From assembly GCA_023667225.1 (NCBI GenBank), contig JAMPAN010000005.1, positions 16,090 to 80,089 on the forward strand: a DNA stretch of 64,000 bases. The letters run 5' to 3'. The notes beneath the pieces are model-generated. The model was not told the DNA's origin and ran no database searches. It worked only from the letters and a program-made list of their open reading frames with translations. This document shows positions 50,338 to 57,099 of this stretch, one piece after another. Both the position numbers and the translations under genes were made by a program. The DNA is from Oxalobacter formigenes. GTDB lineage: Bacteria; Pseudomonadota; Gammaproteobacteria; Burkholderiales; Burkholderiaceae_D. Each line of letters begins with the position of its first letter. Positions within the stretch are counted from its first letter, which is position 1.

Positions 50338-51405
50338 ATGAAAGCGAAAGGGATAGCTGCTGTTGTCATTGCGGCAGCAGTATTGGCGGCATGTGGTGGA
50401 GAAAAAGCCAATCCAAAAGAAGAAAAAAAGATATATTTTACTGATGAAGAAAGAAAAAACATAATAGACGAAAGCAATAAGATTGCTTTAGATATTTGCA
50501 CAGGAAATATACTTAGAATAATCGGAAAAAAAGAAAAATATCCCCGTGGAACCAAAGGATCATGCTACTTCCCTGAAGCCAATATCAGTAAAATGAGTGA
50601 AGGCATAATTATATATGAAGGTAACGATGTAGAAATAGAAGGAAAAAAATATAAAAATGCGATATCTTACACTTGCGATTGGGATTTTAATAGAAAATCC
50701 GTAAATAGTGTCACGCTAATTACAAAAGACGGCGAATACAAAAAAGACCTGATTCCAATTGATGAGAGTTGCAAAAAAACTCCTTCATGCCTTGCAGAAA
50801 AACTTGTTCCCGCACTCAATAACCAATGTAAGAAAGCGATTGAGGAAAGCTATTCTGATTTGTATGGTGAAAAAATGGTCTTTCCTGATAGCGTTGAAAA
50901 AATTCATTATACAAATACAAACTGGGACACTCTGGACACAGAAAGAAAAGGAATTGACATTAGCGGAGGAAGTTTAACGATTAAAAATGCGGAAGGAAAT
51001 GAAGAAAAAGTTGAATATGGATGCACTATTGATTCTGTCTATCAGACTGTCATGAGCGGCTGGGCGCTCGTACGAGATAAAGACACCGTAACCGATATTG
51101 TAATGTGCAAAGAAGACCCTGCCTGTATGGCTAAAAAATATCAACCGGTTTTCGATGCTGATTGCAGAACGCTTATTGAATCGCTGGCAGAAAAATCCGC
51201 AAGATATGAATACAAGATTGAATACGGCCTCCTGACTTCGCCTTACAGCCGCGTTAAATTTACCGACAAGAAAAAATCTATTCTGGAACTTTACGGCAAT
51301 AAAATAAAATTCCAAAATGGTTTCGGTGCCTGGCAAAAAGTAGGATATACCTGCCGTTTCGATATTGATAAAAAGAAAGTAACCGGCGTTAGATTTATCC
51401 AGTAA
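50338..51405 (+). CDS. Prophage lipoprotein with three Cys-rich repeats
   Basis: The 355-residue protein has a lipoprotein signal peptide with lipobox LAAC (Cys19); AGGAGA lies 5 nt before the ATG at 50338. The mature part shows three repeats of about 95 residues (33-129, 152-245, 264-355), each with a conserved Cys pair (54/113, 164/229, 276/339). The linkers both have C-x5-C followed by x-A-x-K. The gene is much more AT-rich than its neighbours and has its own terminators, like a lysogenic-conversion gene. Function is not recognised. Confidence 0.85.
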   Translation: MKAKGIAAVVIAAAVLAACGGEKANPKEEKKIYFTDEERKNIIDESNKIALDICTGNILRIIGKKEKYPRGTKGSCYFPEANISKMSEGIIIYEGNDVEIEGKKYKNAISYTCDWDFNRKSVNSVTLITKDGEYKKDLIPIDESCKKTPSCLAEKLVPALNNQCKKAIEESYSDLYGEKMVFPDSVEKIHYTNTNWDTLDTERKGIDISGGSLTIKNAEGNEEKVEYGCTIDSVYQTVMSGWALVRDKDTVTDIVMCKEDPACMAKKYQPVFDADCRTLIESLAEKSARYEYKIEYGLLTSPYSRVKFTDKKKSILELYGNKIKFQNGFGAWQKVGYTCRFDIDKKKVTGVRFIQ

Positions 51406-51420
51406 AGACCGTTTTGCAAT

Positions 51421-51447
51421 AAAAACAGCCCGGATATTCCGGGCTGT
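51421..51447. terminator. Terminator between the lipoprotein and the phage late operon
   Basis: A 10-bp perfect stem (51425-51434 with 51438-51447) with a 3-nt loop. Reading the minus strand it is followed by a T-run, so it mainly ends the late operon; it may also stop the lipoprotein transcript. Confidence 0.85.
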
Positions 51448-51453
51448 CTCATT

Positions 51454-51648
51454 TCACAACTTCCGCTGCGGCGTCTCGTCCTTGCCGTGCATACTGTGGA
51501 TATGCGCCAGAATGGCGTAGCAGTCCTTCAAATCGTCCAGGTCATTGCTGTCCAGGTCACCCTCAGAGAGAATTTCCCGGATTTTCTTTCTGACTGCGAT
51601 AACAGTTTCTTCCATATCGGATGTCATTTTTTCTTTCAGTTTGTCCAT
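51454..51648 (-). CDS. Small hypothetical phage protein
   Basis: The charged 64-residue protein is predicted to be mostly helical and has no recognisable motif. GGAGGAT lies 6 nt before the ATG, so translation is well supported. It is last in the late operon, directly before the terminator, and follows its neighbour by 2 bp. Confidence 0.65.
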   Translation of the reverse strand: MDKLKEKMTSDMEETVIAVRKKIREILSEGDLDSNDLDDLKDCYAILAHIHSMHGKDETPQRKL

Positions 51649-51650
51649 TT

Positions 51651-52010
51651 TTATCCTCCGTACCGTTTCAACAGGGAAATGAGCGCTTCGCCATCTTCCC
51701 TGTCAAAAGTGATTGAGCCGCCTATCACGGGAATTTGAATTTCAAGCTCAGGTTGTTTTTCAAAGGCGCTTTCAAGGAAGGCCGCTGCGGTGTCGATATT
51801 GAGGTTTCCCTCCTCATCCATGACGCCGAGCGGTTTAAGGATGGGGGTGTATTTTTCCAGGATTTTATCCACCCGCGAAAGCGCTACGGATGAAACGCCG
51901 CCCAGCGCCCATTTCATGAGGGCGCTATTTTCTTTCATGCCGGAAAGCACCCGCTGATCCATAAAATCAGCGAGTGCGCCGGGCACGTTCGATAGTCCGA
52001 TCGTGCTCAT
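51651..52010 (-). CDS. Hypothetical phage protein, partner of the coiled-coil protein
   Basis: The 119-residue protein has a helical N-terminal half (GALADFMDQRVLSGMKENSA) and a C-terminal part with a short beta segment (LEIQIPVIGGSITFD). No family was recognised. AGGTGA precedes the ATG, and the gene is 11 bp after the 295-residue protein, so the two are probably made together. Confidence 0.65.
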   Translation of the reverse strand: MSTIGLSNVPGALADFMDQRVLSGMKENSALMKWALGGVSSVALSRVDKILEKYTPILKPLGVMDEEGNLNIDTAAAFLESAFEKQPELEIQIPVIGGSITFDREDGEALISLLKRYGG

Positions 52011-52021
52011 TTTTTGTCACC

Positions 52022-52909
52022 TCATTGCGTCATGCGGACGTTTACTGAGCCACTGACAGGCTGGGTGGCCGGTGCTTCTCCTGTCGGTGCTGTCCAGCTG
52101 TTCCAGCGCTGCATGACTTCGGGGCAGATGCTGTCCTTCGGCATGACGAGGCGGCCAGGGACGTATGTCGCGCGGACATAGCACATGATGTTGTTGTCTC
52201 CTGCTTCGCGCCGTTCGGATTCCAGTGCCAAGGCCGCCCCCGTTTCTTTCCTGGTGCAGTCGATTTCTTTATAGACGGCACTGAAGCGTTGCTCTGTGGA
52301 CTTGGCCAGGCAGTTGATGGCATCGCTGGTAGCCTGTTCACGGACGCGCATTTCGGCAATTTCTCGCTGCACGGTTGCCAGTCCGTCAGACATGCGGGCC
52401 ATTTCTTTGGCATTGCATTCTTCACGGACTTCGGCGCGGGCCAGTTTTTCCCGTGTAACGATGATTTCCGAAAAGGCGTCTTTCAGGTTGGCATTGATTT
52501 TTTCGTCATTGCGGTTGGACATGGCGGCCGCCCGGTCATAGACGCCTGCAGCGACCTGGTCGGCGTAGCGCTCGGCGGAAAGCCGGCCAATATCTGCTTG
52601 CAGTTCGGAAATTTTGCTGAAAGCAGCGCCTTGCAAAGCGAGGGCTGCGTCGGTTGATGCGAGATAGCCGCCGAGGTTCATAGCTGATGCTCCTTTATTG
52701 CCAGTTTGGGTTGTGTTTCCAGGGATCGGGACGCCGATGACGCCCGGCATGACGGCAGAACCGTCAGCGGTTTGCGCGGTGTTGGCCGCATTTTTTGGCT
52801 TGAAGGTGTCGTACAGCTCTTTACCAACGGCGAGTGCGCCAAGCGCGGTTCCGGTGATACCAGTTACCATGCCGGCTTTGGCAATGCCGGATGATTGAAC
52901 TTTTGCCAT
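52022..52909 (-). CDS. Hypothetical phage protein with glycine-rich N-terminus and long helical region
   Basis: The 295-residue protein has a Gly/Ala-rich hydrophobic stretch (residues 14-30), a Pro/Gly/Thr linker (45-75), a long, probably coiled-coil region (95-240), and a C-terminal part with NNIMCYVRATYVPGRLV. Five Cys residues lie in the second half. I do not recognise a function. The ATG at 52909 follows AAGGAG; an ATG 18 nt upstream lacks a site. The start is inside a hairpin (see 52900-52930). Confidence 0.72.
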   Translation of the reverse strand: MAKVQSSGIAKAGMVTGITGTALGALAVGKELYDTFKPKNAANTAQTADGSAVMPGVIGVPIPGNTTQTGNKGASAMNLGGYLASTDAALALQGAAFSKISELQADIGRLSAERYADQVAAGVYDRAAAMSNRNDEKINANLKDAFSEIIVTREKLARAEVREECNAKEMARMSDGLATVQREIAEMRVREQATSDAINCLAKSTEQRFSAVYKEIDCTRKETGAALALESERREAGDNNIMCYVRATYVPGRLVMPKDSICPEVMQRWNSWTAPTGEAPATQPVSGSVNVRMTQ

Positions 52910-52930
52910 TGTTTTCTCCTTTGGCAAAAG
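52900..52930 (-). promoter_or_regulatory. Hairpin that hides the ribosome-binding site of the gene at 52909
   Basis: A 9-bp perfect stem (52900-52908 with 52922-52930) encloses a 13-nt loop that contains the Shine-Dalgarno AAGGAG; the first base of the ATG is the last loop base and its other two bases are paired. This resembles the mom start region of phage Mu, where Com opens such a structure. The com-like gene lies directly upstream. Confidence 0.6.
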
Positions 52931-52985
52931 GCACTCTGGGTGCTCGAGATGGGGCGCTCTGTGGCGCTCTGGGAAAAAGAGAAAG

Positions 52986-53186
52986 TCAGCCGACTTTTCT
53001 CAATACCGGCATCTGCCGGAGTTTTTGTAAATCACCTGCCTTGATACGGAAGGTGATTTTGCAGCCGCGGCATTTTACTGCCAGGACTTCCTGTTGCGGA
53101 TCCAGGCTGTTAAGACTGGATGAGAGACTGCCTGAAGCAATCTCAAGCAGTTTTTTATTGCAGTTCTTGCATCGGATGGCGTCCAT
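52986..53186 (-). CDS. com: Com-like zinc-binding translational regulator
   Basis: The 66-residue protein starts MDAIRCKNCNKKLL and has two CxxC pairs (Cys6/Cys9 and Cys39/Cys42), matching phage Mu Com, which binds the mom mRNA and allows its translation. No mom gene is present; the next gene downstream is the 295-residue protein, 76 nt away. The Shine-Dalgarno of com is 12 nt from its ATG, with an ATG-TAA between (see 53184-53206). Confidence 0.82.
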   Translation of the reverse strand: MDAIRCKNCNKKLLEIASGSLSSSLNSLDPQQEVLAVKCRGCKITFRIKAGDLQKLRQMPVLRKVG

Positions 53187-53206
53187 TTTACATAGTTTCT
53201 CCTCTT
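53184..53206 (-). promoter_or_regulatory. Start-stop element (ATG TAA) before com
   Basis: On the minus strand GAGGAG (53199-53204) is 5 nt from an ATG (53191-53193) that is followed at once by TAA, then one A, then the com ATG (53184-53186). Ribosomes would be expected to start at the first ATG and stop at once, so com would need reinitiation. Confidence 0.5.
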
Positions 53207-53237
53207 GAAAAAAGGGTTTTTTGAAGGCAAAACATCG

Positions 53238-53504
53238 TTATTCTTTTGGCCAGGCGGCAACGGTCATTTGATGCCGCACGGAGCAATTGGCATACTTTTC
53301 CAGCACGCCGATTGTCCAGGCCAGCCAGGCGTCATAGTCCTGTTTTTCCGGCGGTGTCAGCTCCTCGCACGGGGTCGCCAGTGCGGTATCGAGCGGCGGC
53401 ACGGATGGCGCTGTTTGCGGCATTGACGGCGTCCCGCAAGCGGTCAGCACGGCCAGCATCAGGACGGCAAGCGGCATCCAGTGGCGGCAGTTTTTTAATT
53501 TCAT
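53238..53504 (-). CDS. Rz1-like spanin lipoprotein
   Basis: The 88-residue protein has a lipoprotein signal peptide (VLTACG) and a Pro-rich segment, as expected for Rz1, the outer-membrane spanin subunit. It starts inside the Rz-like gene in another frame, the classic overlapping Rz/Rz1 layout, and ends beyond it. Confidence 0.75.
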   Translation of the reverse strand: MKLKNCRHWMPLAVLMLAVLTACGTPSMPQTAPSVPPLDTALATPCEELTPPEKQDYDAWLAWTIGVLEKYANCSVRHQMTVAAWPKE

Positions 53505-53739
53505 GCTGTATCTCTCCCAGTTTTTCTTTTGCGGCGTTATTCAGCCCGCTGGCAGTGACGGCGGCGTCATGAATTGCGGTCTCTGTCCGGATGCGCGCGG
53601 CAAGGGTATCCTCTGCGCGCTCTGCGCGGGCTTGCTGGGCTTTTTTCCCTTCATACCAGCCTTTTACCGTCCAGCCGCATAAAAACCCCGCCAGTGCCGT
53701 AAAAACCGCCACAGCGGCCATCTGATCAAGTTTTGTCAT
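53332..53739 (-). CDS. Rz-like inner-membrane spanin
   Basis: The 135-residue protein has an N-terminal membrane segment (AAVAVFTALAGFLCGWTV) and a helical, Ala/Arg-rich periplasmic part, as in Rz i-spanins. The ATG at 53739 overlaps the endolysin stop (TGATG). With Rz1 it would fuse inner and outer membranes at lysis. Confidence 0.75.
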   Translation of the reverse strand: MTKLDQMAAVAVFTALAGFLCGWTVKGWYEGKKAQQARAERAEDTLAARIRTETAIHDAAVTASGLNNAAKEKLGEIQHEIKKLPPLDAACRPDAGRADRLRDAVNAANSAIRAAARYRTGDPVRGADTAGKTGL

Positions 53740-54203
53740 CAGGCTTTCCCCAGATAAAGCGCGCGTTCGGCTTCCCGCCGGCGGACAAGTCCCGGCAGCA
53801 CTTTGCCGCGCGATTTGTTCCACAGCAAAAAGGCGTCTGCCGCCTCCCTGAACCGGCCTGCTCTTGTCAGGCGGCAGACGGACGATTCAGAAAAATTCTG
53901 CATCCCCACGTTGTAGGAAAACGAGATACAGGCGGCAAGCCTGCCGGGCAGCTCGGTCTTGAGCATCGGGCAAGAGACGATAATCCATTCAAGATGAATC
54001 ATGGCAGTTTCCCGCAGGTTTTCCTCTGCCTTTTCCTGTGTCCAGACCATGCCTTCCTTTACGCCCGCCGTCTGGCCATAGCCGATTGTCCAGCGCCCGG
54101 CAGGACACCGGTAGGCTTTAAGACGGCATCCTTCAAATTCCTTAATCAGGGTCAGCGCCGCGTCCAGTCCCTTCATCATGGTCTCTGTCATTGGTGTTTT
54201 CAT
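53739..54203 (-). CDS. Phage endolysin, T4-lysozyme-like (GH24)
   Basis: The 154-residue muramidase has the GH24 catalytic region EGCRLKAYRCPAGRWTIGYG. The usual E-8-D-5-T triad is here E-8-C-5-T. No signal or SAR anchor is clear, so release probably needs the holin. The ATG at 54203 was chosen because GGAAGGA lies 7 nt upstream; the longer frame lies inside the holin gene. Confidence 0.88.
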   Translation of the reverse strand: MKTPMTETMMKGLDAALTLIKEFEGCRLKAYRCPAGRWTIGYGQTAGVKEGMVWTQEKAEENLRETAMIHLEWIIVSCPMLKTELPGRLAACISFSYNVGMQNFSESSVCRLTRAGRFREAADAFLLWNKSRGKVLPGLVRRREAERALYLGKA

Positions 54204-54633
54204 CGTCTTTCCTTCCGTGAAAAAGCTCATCGTATTCTTCCCGCGCGCCGGACGGCAGAAACCGCGCGGCAACAAAGTCATAAAACCGCCCGCAAAAGGT
54301 ATCCAGGATAAAAACCGTGCGCGCGCCCATGTGCCCGGATATCCCCACAAGGCAATACACGATTTCACTGTCCAGTCCGGATTTGCCGGCAATAATGAAA
54401 GTTACCCACCCGGCAAAGGCAGAGGTGAAAAGCTCGCCAATCATTTCCATCAGGGAAAAGCGTTCAATTTCACCCCGGCCGAGACGCTGCGTATAAGAGA
54501 CCAGGCTCCCGAAAAATGCCCATACCGTGACCCAGACAATTGTCCAGAGGGAGTAGATTTCATGAAATTCCCCTTCAGCTGCCCTGGCGATAACCGGCGC
54601 ACATACCAGCAGTAAAAAAATCAACGTTTCCAC
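54142..54633 (-). CDS. Phage holin-like membrane protein
   Basis: The 163-residue protein has three hydrophobic segments (about 1-17, 28-46 and 70-92) and a charged C-terminal tail rich in Asp, Glu and Arg, as in holins. An N-terminal signal-like stretch ends in ARAAEG. It overlaps the endolysin start by 62 bp and precedes it, the normal lysis-cassette order. Confidence 0.75.
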   Translation of the reverse strand: METLIFLLLVCAPVIARAAEGEFHEIYSLWTIVWVTVWAFFGSLVSYTQRLGRGEIERFSLMEMIGELFTSAFAGWVTFIIAGKSGLDSEIVYCLVGISGHMGARTVFILDTFCGRFYDFVAARFLPSGAREEYDELFHGRKDDENTNDRDHDEGTGRGADPD

Positions 54634-54651
54634 GATGGCCCTTTAAGGACT

Positions 54652-55446
54652 CTAGATAATAAAAAGCTGGCTCTCCTTCCAGTTGCGGATAACCAGCTCC
54701 CCAAATTTCCTTTGACTTCTTTTGCCGCCTGCCAGGCTATATCCAATGCGGACAGGCTCCATTTGAAGCCCGAAAAATGTCTCCCGCATGGCCGGGTGGT
54801 CATTGACCGATATCATCATTTTTCCCTGGATTTCCCGCGCGGTTTTGGCCAGGCGTTCGTAAGCGTCAAGCGGAAAATCCACGCCGTAACCTTCAGTTTC
54901 CCAGTAAGGCGGATCGCAATAAAAAAAGGTGTCCGGACGGTCATACCGCCGGACGCATTCTTCCCAGTTCAGCCGTTCAATCGTGACATTGGCCAGCCTG
55001 TCACACGCCGCTTTCAAATCCTGCAATAGGCGCTCTGCATTCAGTTTTGGCGGAGTGGTTGTTGATGTGCCAAAAGCCTGGCCAACCGCTTTGCCGCCAA
55101 ACGCCATTTTTTGCAGATACAGAAAGCGCGCTGCCCGCTGGATATCGGTCAGCGTCTCCGGATTGGTCAGCTGGAGCCGCCGGAAAACCTCCCTGGATGG
55201 TAATGTCCAGGCAAATTGCCTGGCCAGTTCTTCAGCATGGTTTTTAACCACGCGGAAGAGATTGACAATATCGCCGTTAATGTCGTTAATCACTTCCGCT
55301 TCAGATGGGCGTTTCATAAAGAAAAGCGCCGCACCGCCGCAAAAAGGCTCGACATAGCAGGTATGTTCCGGGAAAAGCGGCAAAAGACTCTGGGCAAGCC
55401 GGCGTTTGCCGCCCATCCACGGGAAAAGCGGTTTTACGTCATTCAT
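54652..55446 (-). CDS. Phage Dam-type (D12 class) adenine DNA methyltransferase
   Basis: The 264-residue protein has the alpha-class order: PWMGGKRRLAQ (motif X), FCGGAALFF (motif I) and DPPYWETEGYG (motif IV). Dam-like enzymes methylate adenine, often in GATC; the actual site is not known. The ATG at 55446 overlaps the tail-fibre assembly stop; the 91-residue upstream extension lies over that gene and was rejected. It may protect phage DNA from restriction. Confidence 0.88.
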   Translation of the reverse strand: MNDVKPLFPWMGGKRRLAQSLLPLFPEHTCYVEPFCGGAALFFMKRPSEAEVINDINGDIVNLFRVVKNHAEELARQFAWTLPSREVFRRLQLTNPETLTDIQRAARFLYLQKMAFGGKAVGQAFGTSTTTPPKLNAERLLQDLKAACDRLANVTIERLNWEECVRRYDRPDTFFYCDPPYWETEGYGVDFPLDAYERLAKTAREIQGKMMISVNDHPAMRETFFGLQMEPVRIGYSLAGGKRSQRKFGELVIRNWKESQLFII

Positions 55447-55993
55447 TGTCCGGGATATCGGACGCTCCCGGCGCTCTGGTTGATTCTTCTCCTGGCTTTT
55501 CTGGCCAGACAACATTTTCTGGAAAACCGGTTTGCTCCGGGATATCTCTAAGCGCCTGCCGGTAGGTTTTCCACTCATCCGGCACGGGTTCGCCTGCTTC
55601 GGCACAGCGGATGATGATGAGGTCGGTTTCCGCCAACCGTCTGTCGCGCTCTGCACGCGCTTCGGCAGCTTTCTCTTCTTCCGTCTTTGGCACATCGTCA
55701 CGATTGAGATACGCCTCATCCGGCACTATCTGGCCAAGCTCCTTGATTTCGGTCTGCTGAATCTGGCCGTTTTCATCGCGAAGATAGTAGGTTGTGCCGC
55801 GCCAGTCTGGCACAATTTCCCACTGGCCGTTTTTCCAGACGGGGATTTCATGTTCTCCCGCTTCCGGCGGCGCTGTGAAGGTGGCGTTTGAGCGAGAGAG
55901 GTATTTCCCAGGCTCAAGCGGTGATTCTGTAGCGAAATTCTCGCCGATAAATTCGCCGGTTTTGGGTGAGTATTCATATAGTATTTTTGTCAT
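55439..55993 (-). CDS. Tail-fibre assembly protein
   Basis: The 184-residue protein resembles Mu gpU-like/tail-fibre assembly chaperones: an N-terminal part (YEYSPKTGEFIGE), a WKNGQWEIVPDWRG-like centre and a charged helical C-terminal region (EEEKAAEARAERDRRLAETD). It lies just outside the invertible segment and would serve both tail-fibre versions. Confidence 0.82.
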   Translation of the reverse strand: MTKILYEYSPKTGEFIGENFATESPLEPGKYLSRSNATFTAPPEAGEHEIPVWKNGQWEIVPDWRGTTYYLRDENGQIQQTEIKELGQIVPDEAYLNRDDVPKTEEEKAAEARAERDRRLAETDLIIIRCAEAGEPVPDEWKTYRQALRDIPEQTGFPENVVWPEKPGEESTRAPGASDIPDNE

Positions 55994-56020
55994 TTTTTAT
56001 TCCTTTCTGTAATAGGCCAT

Positions 56021-56047
56021 AGCGCTCGCCCATTCGGCTCCGAACAG
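56021..56047 (+). repeat. Left 27-bp inverted repeat of the tail-fibre switch
   Basis: The 27 bases are a perfect reverse complement of 56544-56570 and encode the motif SARPFGSEQ in both copies. The core TTCGG-CT-CCGAA (56033-56044) is a small palindrome with a 2-bp centre, as serine-recombinase sites have. Confidence 0.9.
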
Positions 56048-56296
56048 CAAGATGCTATTCGCGAGATATACGGGAGTTTTGGCACAGGTGGCCAAGGTCT
56101 AGATGTCGGGATGTACGGAAATTTTTCTGGTGTCTTTGCTGGAGCAACTCCGGTCAATAAGGCGATAGCCGCGAATACGAGTGCAGTAAGTACAACTAGG
56201 GATGTTAATTTCTACGCCTCAAGAGTAGTCCCGACAGCATCCGAGAACCGTGTCCGGAATCGAGCGTATCTCCCCATTATTAAAGTCCTGCCATAG
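56021..56296 (+). CDS. Silent alternative C-terminus of the tail fibre (no start codon of its own)
   Basis: Read from 56021 the frame gives SARPFGSEQ, then 82 residues (QDAIREIYGSFGTGG...) ending IIKVLP and a TAG stop. The expressed fibre has 81 residues after the same motif and the same ending. The middle parts differ (for example GVFAGATPVNKAIAANT here). There is no start codon or ribosome site at the correct place, so it would be expressed only after inversion joins it to the fibre N-terminus. Confidence 0.85.
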   Translation, partial: SARPFGSEQQDAIREIYGSFGTGGQGLDVGMYGNFSGVFAGATPVNKAIAANTSAVSTTRDVNFYASRVVPTASENRVRNRAYLPIIKVLP

Positions 56297-56297
56297 G

Positions 56298-57098
56298 TCA
56301 GGGAAGTACCTTAATAATTGGAAGGTAGGCTCGATTTTTCATCCGGTTTTCTGATGCGGTAGGAACTACACCAGATGTATCGAAAACAAGTCGCAGTTGA
56401 TTAGAACTGGTGCCTCTGATGTTCGTTTTATCTATCGCAGTTACAACACTTTTAGAGAAAACACCCGTTGCGCCGCCATTGTCCTGGACATAAGAAGTCC
56501 CCAATTCGTAAAAATTCCCCGCAATATTCCGAATAGCGTCGCCCTGTTCGGAGCCGAATGGGCGAGCGCTGTCATATCCGCGCCCATGATCCCAGCCGCG
56601 CATGACCAGGCCACGGTCATCGGGCAGGGCTGACGTTGTTAAACCGTCGCCGCCAAAGGCATTTCCGAACAACTTAAACCACTCCGCGTATGCCACCGGA
56701 TTGTCTAAAATGTCGCCATTCCTTTCCATCCACTTGATGCTTGGCGGGGTTTGCAGAGACCACCAGGCCAACGTTCCGACCGGATACGTGTCAATGACGT
56801 CAGACCAGACAAAAGTTTCCCCATTAAAAATAAGCACTTGCCCAGACTTTCCGCCGGCCGGTAGCGCTATGCGCTGAATCGCTTCGGCAAGCTGGTTCAG
56901 CTTTTTTGCATCCGGCTCAATGCCCGCAGCCTTGATGGCATTGATAATTTCCATCATCATCGCGTAATACCAATACGCGCCCGGTTTTGTTGCCTCTCTG
57001 CCAAGAGAAGGATCCCCGTTGACCGGATAGCCCCTTGACGGCGTTTCCGGCATGGCTGGCGGCGTATCGGAAGCGCCTGCTAAAAAAATCATATCCAT
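56298..57098 (-). CDS. Phage tail fibre protein
   Basis: The 266-residue fibre has an N-terminal part for baseplate attachment (1-100), a phage-tail-collar-like segment (PVGTLAWWS...WMERNGDILDNPVAYAEWF) and the conserved RGLVMRGWDHGRGYDSARPFG. Residues 1-176 lie outside the invertible segment and 177-266 inside it. The variable tip probably contacts the host receptor. It is 2 bp after the gp48-like gene. Confidence 0.88.
   Translation of the reverse strand: MDMIFLAGASDTPPAMPETPSRGYPVNGDPSLGREATKPGAYWYYAMMMEIINAIKAAGIEPDAKKLNQLAEAIQRIALPAGGKSGQVLIFNGETFVWSDVIDTYPVGTLAWWSLQTPPSIKWMERNGDILDNPVAYAEWFKLFGNAFGGDGLTTSALPDDRGLVMRGWDHGRGYDSARPFGSEQGDAIRNIAGNFYELGTSYVQDNGGATGVFSKSVVTAIDKTNIRGTSSNQLRLVFDTSGVVPTASENRMKNRAYLPIIKVLP
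56544..56570 (-). repeat. Right 27-bp inverted repeat of the tail-fibre switch
   Basis: This copy lies inside the expressed tail-fibre gene (codons 177-185) and is a perfect reverse complement of 56021-56047. Beyond the repeat the two copies stay similar for about 17 bases and then diverge. Confidence 0.9.
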
Positions 57099-57099
57099 A

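Larger units (their letters stand above)
56021..56570. other. Invertible DNA segment exchanging tail-fibre C-termini
   Basis: The 550-bp segment is bounded by 27-bp inverted repeats and holds two C-terminal coding cassettes whose stop codons are next to each other in the middle (56294-56296 and 56298-56300). Both repeats are in the same codon phase, so inversion keeps the frame. This matches the logic of the Mu Gin/gix switch. No recombinase gene is found in the window. Confidence 0.82.

Noticed and set aside
55447..55719. An N-terminal 91-residue extension of the Dam-type methylase.
   Set aside because: It lies entirely over the tail-fibre assembly gene, is rich in Arg, Lys and Ser as a shadow frame, and homologues begin at the ATG at 55446.
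56021..56570. Diversity-generating retroelement as explanation for the variable fibre end.
   Set aside because: No reverse transcriptase or template repeat in the window, and the two copies are inverted with perfect 27-bp ends, which fits inversion, not mutagenic retrohoming.
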